NCBI GenBank assembly: GCA_021778875.1
Contig: JAJYBT010000247.1
Span: 1 to 5,530 of the forward strand
From: Acidobacteriota bacterium
GTDB taxonomy: Bacteria > Acidobacteriota > Terriglobia > Terriglobales > Acidobacteriaceae
DNA length: 5,530 nucleotides
Reading direction: 5' to 3'
Below, one piece after another: positions 1 to 5,530 of the stretch (position 1 is the stretch's first letter; each line of letters begins with the position of its first letter). The translations under genes were made by a program, and so were the position numbers. The notes below the pieces were generated by a model, which was not told where the DNA came from, searched no databases, and saw nothing but the letters and a program-made list of their open reading frames with translations.

Positions 1-12
1 CAGGACGCTTAG
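1..12 (+). CDS. possible 3' end of ilvB (acetolactate synthase large subunit), last three codons and stop
   Basis: The first twelve bases read as three codons, Gln-Asp-Ala, followed by TAG, ending 16 nt before the ilvN start. In most bacteria ilvB, the catalytic thiamine-diphosphate subunit, lies immediately upstream of ilvN, so a stop codon at this distance is what an ilvB-ilvN-ilvC operon would give. Three codons carry no family signal, and the other two forward frames are also open here. The assignment therefore rests on gene order alone. Confidence 0.3.
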   Translation, partial: QDA

Positions 13-28
13 GAACGAAAGGCAAAGC

Positions 29-619
29 ATGTTGCACACATTCGTCGCACTTGTAGAAGACAAACCGGGCGTGCTCACGCGCGTTGCATCGCTGTTCCGG
101 CGCCTCAACATCAACATCGCCTCGCTGACCGTCGGGCACTCGGAGAAGCCGGGCACGTCGCGCATGACCATCGTGGCCGAGGCCTCACCCACCGCCGGGC
201 ATCGCATCATGGCCAGCCTGTACAAGCTCGAAAACGTGCTGCAGGTGGATGACATTGGGCAGCACTCCAGCGTGACCCGCGAGCTGGCGCTTATCAAGGT
301 AGCGGCAACGCCCCAGACCCGCTCGCACATCTTCGAGCTGGCCGAGGTCTTCCGCGCCCGCATTGTAGATCTTGCGCCGGAGTCGCTGATGATCGAGATC
401 ACCGGCGTGGAGAGCAAGATTGAAGGGCTCATCCAGGTGCTGAACGAGAGTGAGGACCGCATTCTTGAGATCGCCCGCACCGGACGCATGGTGATGCGCC
501 GCGGCCAGCACACCAGCCGCGTGCTCGACGCCATGCGCGTCGCCGGCACCGATACTGAAGTCGGCTCCGACGCCGCCGTGCGCGCCGTGATTGAGGAGCC
601 TGCGAATTTACCGCAGTAG
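29..619 (+). CDS. ilvN: acetolactate synthase small (regulatory) subunit
   Basis: This is the regulatory subunit of acetolactate synthase (acetohydroxyacid synthase). It activates the large subunit IlvB and confers feedback inhibition by valine in the first common step of branched-chain amino acid synthesis, in the cytoplasm. The 196-residue product starts with an ACT domain (about 3-78) containing EDKPGVLTRVASLF at 10-23, then NINIASLTVG (27-36) and SRMTIV (44-49). Gly14 and Asn29 match effector-binding positions known from E. coli IlvH; position 11 is Asp rather than Asn, as I recall for actinobacterial IlvN. The C-terminal ALS small-subunit domain (about 83-160) includes RELALIKV, EVFRARIVDL and ARTGRMVMRRG. 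A tail of roughly 35 residues extends beyond the E. coli length of 163 and resembles nothing I know. The start is supported by AAAGG at 18-22, six bases before ATG. ilvC follows 69 nt downstream on the same strand. Confidence 0.96.
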   Translation: MLHTFVALVEDKPGVLTRVASLFRRLNINIASLTVGHSEKPGTSRMTIVAEASPTAGHRIMASLYKLENVLQVDDIGQHSSVTRELALIKVAATPQTRSHIFELAEVFRARIVDLAPESLMIEITGVESKIEGLIQVLNESEDRILEIARTGRMVMRRGQHTSRVLDAMRVAGTDTEVGSDAAVRAVIEEPANLPQ

Positions 620-624
620 TTGGT

Positions 625-630
625 TATAAT
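625..630 (+). promoter_or_regulatory. candidate sigma70-type -10 element upstream of ilvC
   Basis: A perfect TATAAT sits six bases after the ilvN stop codon and 58 bases before the ilvC start, in a short AT-rich gap within otherwise GC-rich sequence. No good -35 hexamer is present at 16-18 bp spacing; the nearest TTGAGG (591-596) is 28 bp away. A TG dinucleotide at 621-622 is one base off the extended -10 position. It could be an internal promoter giving ilvC extra expression, or chance in an AT-rich spacer. Confidence 0.4.
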
Positions 631-679
631 TTTTGCCTTTCGTTCTAATCGAAATTCCAATCAACCAGAAAGAGACTGA

Positions 680-1726
<1,047 letters not shown>

Positions 1727-1741
1727 TTCGGTCCGGCAACC

Positions 1742-1769
1742 TTTGGGGCAGCTTGATGGCTGCCCCAAA
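1742..1769 (+). terminator. hairpin after ilvC, probable transcription terminator
   Basis: A perfect 11-bp stem pairs TTTGGGGCAGC (1742-1752) with GCTGCCCCAAA (1759-1769) around a 6-nt loop. It starts 15 bases after the ilvC stop and lies before the next start at 1820. The GC-rich core and the position fit the end of the ilv transcription unit. There is no T-tract afterwards (the following bases are CTGTCTCTG), so it may act as a weak intrinsic terminator, a 3'-end stabiliser, or a bidirectional stem. Confidence 0.6.
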
Positions 1770-1819
1770 CTGTCTCTGCGCTTGCATACCCTTACGGCTG
1801 CTCGGAAGTCTATTTTTGT

Positions 1820-2296
1820 ATGGTCCGTTCGCTCGTTGTTCTTCTGCTAATTGTTCCCTTGAGTGCATTTGCGCAGGCGAGCCTGAATTGTCCGATGCGC
1901 CCGAAGACGCTTGACGCGATGCTGCATTGTTACCGGCCGCTGCTGGTCTTCAGCCCGTCGGCAACGGACCCGAGGCTTCGTGAGCAGACGAAGCTTTTGG
2001 ATGCCGCGGCCGATTCGATGATGGACCGCTTTGTCCTGCTGACGCCGATTGTTCCCAATCCAAAGCAGTATGCCAGGCCGCTTGACACGCTCTATATCGT
2101 CCTCAGCGAGCACGAGATGCAGGCTGTCCGAGTGCGCTTTCATGTTCCGTCGAACCGCTTTGAAGTGCTGCTGCTGAACGAAGAGGGCGATGTTGCCATG
2201 CGCAGCGCCGAGCCGATTCATGTGACTCCGATGGATCGGCTGATTGACACGTGGCCGCGGCGGAAGCGAGAAGAGCTTCGCCGCGATTCCTATTAG
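1820..2296 (+). CDS. exported DUF4174-like protein, function unknown
   Basis: The 158-residue product begins with a clear Sec signal peptide: Arg3, a hydrophobic core at about 5-17, and likely cleavage after AFA or AQA (18-20). It is therefore probably periplasmic. The mature part resembles DUF4174 proteins as I know them: RPLLVFSPSATDPRLREQ (39-56) at the first strand, RFVLLTPIV (70-78), then VRFHVPSNRFEVLLLNEEGD (105-124), a LRSxxP-like MRSAEP (127-132), and a closing LIDTWPRRKREE (141-152). The family is thought to have a thioredoxin-like fold, but there is no CxxC: the two cysteines are at 24 and 37, so redox activity of the usual kind is not supported. The start has only a modest GGAAG (1804-1808) 11 bases upstream. 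It lies between the ilvC hairpin and the kinase gene, 65 nt before the latter, so co-transcription with the kinase is possible. The family call is from motif memory, not a search. Confidence 0.8.
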   Translation: MVRSLVVLLLIVPLSAFAQASLNCPMRPKTLDAMLHCYRPLLVFSPSATDPRLREQTKLLDAAADSMMDRFVLLTPIVPNPKQYARPLDTLYIVLSEHEMQAVRVRFHVPSNRFEVLLLNEEGDVAMRSAEPIHVTPMDRLIDTWPRRKREELRRDSY

Positions 2297-2361
2297 CGAA
2301 GGCGATCCTCCTGCGTTGTCGCGGTCGATCAGGTACCATCGGAGAAAGAGGCTGAGCCCCT

Positions 2362-3810
2362 ATGACTACCGCCAGTTCCATCCCCACACTGGATCCGGCT
2401 GCGCTGAACCGTACCCCGATTCCAGAGATTGTTGAAGCCCTGCGCCGCGTACCGCCGCTTGCAACCATGGATGACGCCGAGCTTACGTGGCTCGCCGAGC
2501 ATGGCATTGAGCGCAAGGTGCCCGCAGGCACGACGCTGTTTCGCGAGGGTGACGTTGCCGACCGCATGACGATCCTGCTGAAGGGCGAGGTGCATGTTCG
2601 GCGCGAGCGGGGCGGGCCGGCCGCGCTGTTTATTGGCCGCACAGGACTAATTACGGGCCTGCTGCCTTTCTCGCGCATGAAGACTTACGGTGGCCACGGC
2701 TATGCCGTGACCGACCTGTGGGGACTGGACTACCCGCGCGAGATATTCGCCGAGATGACCTCGGCGGTTCCATCGATGACGCAGCGGTGTGTCAGCGTGC
2801 TGCTGGACCGGGTGCGCGAGATTACGCGGCTGGAACAGCAGGCGGAGAAGCTCAATGCGCTGGGCAAGCTGGCCGGGAACCTGGCGCACGAGATGAACAA
2901 TCCTGCGTCGGCTGCGCAGCGGGCTGCGTCGGGGCTGCTGGATGAGCTGCGCGTCTACGGGCGCGAGAAGTACAAACTCGGCGCGCTGTGCCTGGACGAA
3001 GAGCACATTGCCCGGGTGCATGAATGGCAGCAGTCGGTCCGCGGACGCAACAAGCTGCTGAAGCAGGACTCGGTGCAACATGCGGCGCTGGAGGACCAGC
3101 TGCAGACCTGGCTTCGCGCGCACGGTGTGGAACAGACGTGGAAGATCGCTCCGGAGCTGGCCGAGCTGGGCGTGACGGCCGAACAGCTGGAGCCGATTGG
3201 CGACTTCCTGAATGCCGGTGCGCTGCAGGTGGTGCTGGGGCAGTTTGCGTCCTCGATCCGGGCGGAGCGGATTGCGGAGGCGATGCTGGAGTCGACGGCG
3301 CGGATCTTCGATCTGATCCGAGCGATCAAGGACTACTCGTACATGGACCAGGCGCCGATTCAGGAGATCGACGTGCGGCAGGCGCTGGACAACACGCTGG
3401 CCATGCTGCAGTCGCGGCTGGGCAACGTGGAGGTGGAGCGGCGTTACGAGGCTGACCTTCCGCTGATTGCGGCCTACGGCAGCGAGCTGAGCCAGGTGTG
3501 GATGGCGCTGCTGGAGAATGCGCTGGACGCGATCGACGGCCGGGGCAAGATCACGCTGGGCGTGAAGCGCTCGGGGGACATGCTGCTGATCGAGATCTGG
3601 GACAACGGGCCGGGGATTCCGAAGGAACTGCAGGACCGGATTTTTGAGCCGTTCTTTACGACCAAGCCGACGGGCGAGGGCCTGGGGCTGGGTCTGGACA
3701 CGGTGCAGCGGGTGGTTCGGCGGCACCGCGGGTACGTTCATGTGCAGTCGGAGCCGGGGGCGACGTGCTTCGAGGTGCGGATTCCGGTGGAGCAGTTGCA
3801 GGCGTATTAG
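2362..3810 (+). CDS. soluble sensor histidine kinase with N-terminal cyclic-nucleotide-binding-like domain
   Basis: A 482-residue cytoplasmic two-component sensor with no transmembrane segment. Residues about 28-150 form a CAP_ED/cNMP-binding-like beta-roll, with PAGTTLFREGDVADRMTILL (54-73) and KGEVHVRR (74-81). The usual phosphate-binding cassette (FGE...RxA) is not visible; the segment there reads TGLITGLLPFSRM (94-106), so the ligand may not be cAMP or cGMP. Heptad-like sequence at 150-168 leads to the H-box NLAHEMNNP, with phospho-acceptor His176. About 110 residues then separate it from the second helix region ending KDYSYMDQ (323-330), longer than a standard DHp hairpin. The HATPase_c domain (about 370-475) has the N-box around Asn386, G1 DNGPGIP (414-420), the F-box FEPFFTTK (428-435) and G2 GEGLGLGL (438-445). 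The ATG is preceded by the purine-rich GGAGAAAGAGG at 2341-2351. No response regulator is adjacent, so its partner is unknown. A 15-bp tandem repeat starts at its stop codon. Confidence 0.92.
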   Translation: MTTASSIPTLDPAALNRTPIPEIVEALRRVPPLATMDDAELTWLAEHGIERKVPAGTTLFREGDVADRMTILLKGEVHVRRERGGPAALFIGRTGLITGLLPFSRMKTYGGHGYAVTDLWGLDYPREIFAEMTSAVPSMTQRCVSVLLDRVREITRLEQQAEKLNALGKLAGNLAHEMNNPASAAQRAASGLLDELRVYGREKYKLGALCLDEEHIARVHEWQQSVRGRNKLLKQDSVQHAALEDQLQTWLRAHGVEQTWKIAPELAELGVTAEQLEPIGDFLNAGALQVVLGQFASSIRAERIAEAMLESTARIFDLIRAIKDYSYMDQAPIQEIDVRQALDNTLAMLQSRLGNVEVERRYEADLPLIAAYGSELSQVWMALLENALDAIDGRGKITLGVKRSGDMLLIEIWDNGPGIPKELQDRIFEPFFTTKPTGEGLGLGLDTVQRVVRRHRGYVHVQSEPGATCFEVRIPVEQLQAY

Positions 3811-3907
3811 GGCGGCTAAGAAGCGGGTAGCTGGTAGGGCGGGTAGCTAAGAAGCGGGTAGCTAAGGTCCGGGTGGCTAAGGTCCGGGTGGCTAAGGTCC
3901 GGGTGGC
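3810..3907 (+). repeat. 15-bp tandem repeat, about 6.5 units, directly after the kinase gene
   Basis: Units start at 3810, 3825, 3841, 3856, 3871 and 3886, with a partial unit at 3901-3907. The consensus is GGGTRGCTAAGRWSC-like. The early copies end AAGAAGC (3810-3824, 3841-3855); the later ones end AAGGTCC (3856-3870, 3871-3885, 3886-3900), and the last two full units are identical. The second unit (3825-3840) is diverged and one base longer. The gradient from diverged to identical copies suggests recent expansion at the right end. On the minus strand it would translate as a repeated Leu-Ala-Thr-Arg-Thr, but there is no sign that this is coding. Confidence 0.9.
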
Positions 3908-3921
3908 GCGCGGACAAGGTT

Positions 3922-3937
3922 CGGCCCGTTCGGGCCG
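3922..3937. repeat. short GC-rich inverted repeat
   Basis: CGGCCC (3922-3927) pairs with GGGCCG (3932-3937) around the tetraloop GTTC, 112 bases after the kinase stop codon and just beyond the tandem repeat. No T-tract follows, so it is not an intrinsic terminator of the classic type, although it could stabilise a transcript end. Confidence 0.55.
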
Positions 3938-4004
3938 GGCTACATTCGTCGATCTGTGGGTCGTTCCGTCTGGCGACTCCACTCCGGCCTATCGGCTGTA
4001 AGGT

Positions 4005-4035
4005 GCGCCCTTCGACTTCGCTCAGGGCAGGCTCT
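4005..4035 (+). repeat. interspersed repeat, copy 1
   Basis: This 31-nt segment shares GCRCCCTTCG at its left end and the 18-nt TCGCTCAGGGCAGGCTCT at its right end (4018-4035) with copy 2 at 4244-4282; only the middle differs. GCCCT (4007-4011) can pair with AGGGC (4024-4028). The reverse complement contains CCTGAGCGAAGTCGAAGG, a motif I recall as very common in intergenic DNA of several soil and metagenomic bacteria. I infer a REP-like dispersed element rather than coding sequence. Confidence 0.75.
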
Positions 4036-4119
4036 GGCGGCGCGGGTTTATCCCCCCGGAGTCAAATCACCCCACGGACGAAGACCTGTCTTCACCCCAG
4101 CAAGCAAAGACCGCTTGCC

Positions 4120-4149
4120 GGGGACCCCGATTGTCCGCGGGGACCCCGA
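4120..4149. repeat. short direct repeat GGGGACCCCGA x2
   Basis: GGGGACCCCGA occurs at 4120-4130 and again at 4139-4149, separated by eight bases. Each copy is itself nearly palindromic (GGGG-A-CCCC). It lies in the gene-free mosaic and its function is unknown. Confidence 0.6.
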
Positions 4150-4174
4150 ATCGACCCCACTCCTTGTCCCCCAC

Positions 4175-4195
4175 ACAAGCCAAAAGAAGGCTTGT
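4175..4195. repeat. 7-bp inverted repeat
   Basis: ACAAGCC (4175-4181) and GGCTTGT (4189-4195) are perfect inverted copies around a 7-nt A-rich loop. No T-tract follows. It is one of several small stems clustered in this intergenic region. Confidence 0.6.
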
Positions 4196-4218
4196 ATGGG
4201 CCACCCGGCGGTAAGTTG

Positions 4219-4240
4219 CGGCTCTGCGAGCCGGTTTTTT
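4219..4240 (+). terminator. terminator-like hairpin with T-tract
   Basis: CGGCTC (4219-4224) pairs with GAGCCG (4228-4233) around the 3-nt loop TGC, followed by G and six T residues (4235-4240). This is the layout of a Rho-independent terminator for forward transcription. The nearest upstream forward gene, the kinase, ends about 400 bases earlier, so it would end a long 3' untranslated region or an unannotated transcript. It also lies next to interspersed repeat copy 2, so it may be a component of the repeat mosaic rather than a dedicated terminator. Confidence 0.45.
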
Positions 4241-4243
4241 GCG

Positions 4244-4282
4244 GCACCCTTCGGCTCGCTTTGCTCGCTCAGGGCAGGCTCT
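4244..4282 (+). repeat. interspersed repeat, copy 2
   Basis: Second diverged copy of the element at 4005-4035, with matching ends (GCACCCTTCG and the identical 18-nt block at 4265-4282) and a longer middle carrying GCTCGCT twice (4254-4260 and 4264-4270). CCCT (4247-4250) can pair with AGGG (4271-4274). Both copies are in the same orientation, about 240 bases apart. Confidence 0.75.
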
Positions 4283-4355
4283 CAAAGCCGTGCCCTGATA
4301 CAAGACGTGGCTGTGCGGAGAGAGCCGGTAGCGATGGATTTCAAATGCGGTCGTT

Positions 4356-4381
4356 CCCAGGTCTCAAAAGCGAGACCTGGG
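4356..4381. repeat. 10-bp perfect inverted repeat, with an adjoining heptamer repeat
   Basis: CCCAGGTCTC (4356-4365) pairs perfectly with GAGACCTGGG (4372-4381) around AAAAGC. The end overlaps two tandem copies of GGCACCC (4381-4387, 4388-4394). There is no following T-tract. The stem plus GGCACCC tail is a combination I recall as recurrent between genes in Acidobacteriaceae; this is memory, not a search. It ends about 60 bases before the next gene. Confidence 0.75.
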
Positions 4382-4429
4382 GCACCCGGCACCCGGCAAC
4401 CTTGCCGCTCGCGAGACTGTGCGATGTTC

Positions 4430-4435
4430 TAAAAT
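4430..4435 (+). promoter_or_regulatory. candidate -10 element for the gene at 4444
   Basis: TAAAAT lies eight bases before the ATG at 4444. A possible -35, TTGCCG at 4402-4407, is 22 bp away, which is longer than ideal. If used, transcription would begin at or within a few bases of the start codon, giving a leaderless mRNA. This fits the absence of any visible Shine-Dalgarno sequence. Confidence 0.3.
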
Positions 4436-4443
4436 CGCGTGTC

Positions 4444-5355
4444 ATGAATTTAATGATCTTCCGGATGCGCCTCCCCTGCAAACGAATATGTACAGTGCCG
4501 TTGTGTTGTCTGTTCTGCATTGGGGTGCTGGCGCTGCGTTCTATGGCGGCTGAAACGTCTGGTACAAGTTCCCCCGCCCAGATTGACCAGGCGGTGGAGG
4601 CAGCGCTTTCGGACTCGGGTGTGAGGAACCCAAAGATCATTTCCCGTCTGGATCTAACGGAACCCTTTAAAACGTCGAGCCAATGGACGCTGGAAGTTGC
4701 CGAGGAGGACGTACCGCCGCCTTCAAAGGCGCCGATGATGGAGGACCACGGGCCCATATTTGTATGCTTCGTCAAAGCGGACACGCCGAATTGCTCCGAA
4801 AAGTTTTATCAACGCGCCGACAACGAACGCGGTTGGCTTGGTCTGCCGATGCATTTCCTGGCCAACAGAGTGGTATATGCAGGGCGAGGTAAAACAAGGC
4901 CTCTCTTGCTCATATCACTCTGCGGTGCAGAATTTTTCGACGGCAACTGTGAAGTGGCAACTGCTTTGTATCGATATCAGAAACGTTCCGACACTTTTCC
5001 CCGCGTGTTCTTGAATGTGACCGGACGCAATAACAATGAATCCACTCGATTCGTCGAGCGCGGGCCGCTGCGAGGGATGGTAATCGTCAACTATCCGACC
5101 GAACATGCGCCATACACATACTGGATTGAGGCCTATGCTCCAGGGAAATCTTGGCAGTACGTTCGAATACTCCACTATCGAGGGCGCACAGGATACGGGG
5201 ATGGCAATCCATTAGCTGTGATCGACTCAGAAATGCCCGAGATTTTGCGCCATATGGGATTATGGCGGACGGGGAATGCTTTGCCGGTTCCGAGCCGCCT
5301 GCCTAAGGGCTGCAATCACCTATCCATGCGCCGCGGAGAAGAGTGGTGCAACTAA
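4444..5355 (+). CDS. secreted protein of unknown function with six mature cysteines
   Basis: From the chosen ATG the product is 303 residues. I chose 4444 because it is followed by a signal peptide (basic RMRLPCKR at 7-14, hydrophobic core about 17-31, likely cleavage near SMA/MAA at 33-36), while the open frame upstream (from 4003) is repeat DNA. ATGs at 4453 and 4465 are alternatives, and none has a clear ribosome-binding site. The mature part has cysteines at 108, 117, 160, 169, 290 and 302, in pairs consistent with disulfides outside the cytoplasm. Notable segments are GPIFVCFV (103-110), RPLLLISLCGAEFF (152-165), RNNNESTRFVERGPLRGMVI (195-214), YGDGNPLAVIDSEMPEIL (251-268) and the close RGEEWCN (297-303). 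I do not recognise a named domain; it reads as a conserved-hypothetical type. Base composition is more AT-rich than in the ilv and kinase genes, and it sits next to repeats, so acquisition by transfer is possible. Confidence 0.75.
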   Translation: MNLMIFRMRLPCKRICTVPLCCLFCIGVLALRSMAAETSGTSSPAQIDQAVEAALSDSGVRNPKIISRLDLTEPFKTSSQWTLEVAEEDVPPPSKAPMMEDHGPIFVCFVKADTPNCSEKFYQRADNERGWLGLPMHFLANRVVYAGRGKTRPLLLISLCGAEFFDGNCEVATALYRYQKRSDTFPRVFLNVTGRNNNESTRFVERGPLRGMVIVNYPTEHAPYTYWIEAYAPGKSWQYVRILHYRGRTGYGDGNPLAVIDSEMPEILRHMGLWRTGNALPVPSRLPKGCNHLSMRRGEEWCN

Positions 5356-5442
5356 TCATGACGGTGCAGCCGAGCCACAACCTTCCCTGATTCTGCCAAA
5401 GTGTCTTCCGGAGATGTGGGATAGCGCTGACTTGTTCCTCCG

Positions 5443-5530
5443 CTATGCCCCGTTGGCGGCGAGGTTGCGGGGTTGGTAGGGGCGGTCTTCGGCGAGGGCT
5501 TGTTTGAAGTCGTCGAGAAGGGTCTCTTTC
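5443..5530 (-). CDS. 3' end of an unidentified minus-strand gene (partial)
   Basis: Reading the minus strand from the window edge gives 28 codons ending KQALAEDRPYQPRNLAANGA and then TAG (5445-5443). Codons are strongly G/C-ended and the composition is protein-like: a charged amphipathic stretch (KETLLDDFKQALAEDR) followed by a short flexible tail. This is typical of a C-terminus in this genome style, and better than the overlapping forward frame. The fragment is too short for a family call. The gene converges on the secreted-protein gene with an 87-bp gap in which I find no clear terminator. Confidence 0.55.
   Translation of the reverse strand, partial: KETLLDDFKQALAEDRPYQPRNLAANGA

Larger units (their letters stand above)
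3908..4443. other. gene-free intergenic mosaic of short repeats and hairpins
   Basis: About 540 bases follow the tandem repeat with no credible gene on either strand. The forward open frame running through from 4003 reads as low-complexity Arg/Pro/Ser-rich translation of the repeats. Segments such as SLRAGSG and LKSETWGTRH are ones I recall as spurious peptides from acidobacterial intergenic repeats. The stretch contains the elements listed separately (3922-3937, 4005-4035, 4120-4149, 4175-4195, 4219-4240, 4244-4282, 4356-4381). I see no tRNA or other RNA gene that I can name. Confidence 0.7.

Noticed and set aside
2647..3741. 364-codon minus-strand open frame opposite the kinase
   Set aside because: Shadow of the kinase coding frame; the translation is rich in Arg, Gln, His and Leu with no motif, while the forward frame has all the kinase boxes.
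3810..3907. CRISPR array
   Set aside because: The units are contiguous with no unique spacers and are only 15 bp long.
3656..3982. Minus-strand frame with a repeated Leu-Ala-Thr-Arg-Thr
   Set aside because: The repeat peptide is only the 15-bp DNA repeat in translation; the frame overlaps the kinase C-terminus and has no ribosome-binding site or domain.
4067..4303. 78-codon minus-strand open frame in the mosaic
   Set aside because: Begins within interspersed repeat copy 2 (PERAKRAEG-like translation) and has no protein-like features.
3956..4432. 158-codon forward open frame in the repeat mosaic
   Set aside because: It translates the interspersed repeats into peptides such as LRSGQAL and SLRAGS, which I recall as spurious, with no domain.
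4003..4443. Extending the secreted protein upstream to an ATG at 4003 (450 residues)
   Set aside because: The extra 147 residues are translated repeat and hairpin DNA, and the extension would bury the signal peptide in the middle of the protein.
5276..5479. Forward 67-codon open frame at the right edge
   Set aside because: Overlaps the C-terminus of the secreted protein in another frame, and the opposite strand offers a better coding fragment.

Overview
The window looks like a chromosomal segment of a fairly GC-rich soil-type bacterium, most likely an Acidobacteriota of the Terriglobales/Acidobacteriaceae kind (Edaphobacter, Granulicella or Terriglobus-like). That placement is inference. It rests on the ilvN-ilvC core followed by a secreted DUF4174-like protein, the gene style, and a gene-poor stretch of short repeats and hairpins of a type I recall from those genomes. 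No rRNA or other marker gene is present to settle it.

Layout, left to right. Positions 1-1769 hold the end of a branched-chain amino acid operon: possibly the last three codons of ilvB, then ilvN (acetolactate synthase regulatory subunit) and ilvC (ketol-acid reductoisomerase). A consensus -10 hexamer lies in the ilvN-ilvC gap, and a perfect 11-bp hairpin closes the unit. Together these genes carry out and control the first two common steps of valine, leucine and isoleucine synthesis. Positions 1820-2296 encode a small exported DUF4174-like protein. Positions 2362-3810 encode a soluble sensor histidine kinase with an N-terminal cyclic-nucleotide-binding-like domain and no adjacent response regulator.

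Positions 3811-4443 contain no convincing gene. The stretch starts with a 15-bp tandem repeat abutting the kinase stop codon. It continues with a mosaic of hairpins, two diverged copies of an interspersed repeat, a terminator-like hairpin with a T-tract, and a 10-bp perfect inverted repeat. A long open frame crosses part of this mosaic, but its first 147 codons read as translated repeat DNA.

Positions 4444-5355 encode a secreted protein of unknown function with six cysteines in its mature part. Its base composition is visibly more AT-rich than that of the genes to its left, which may indicate a different origin. At the right edge, the last 28 codons of a minus-strand gene enter from outside the window and converge on it.

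I see no CRISPR array, transposase, tRNA, rRNA or recognisable phage or defence system. The parts most worth a second look are the repeat/hairpin mosaic, the architecture of the orphan kinase, and the unassigned cysteine-containing secreted protein.
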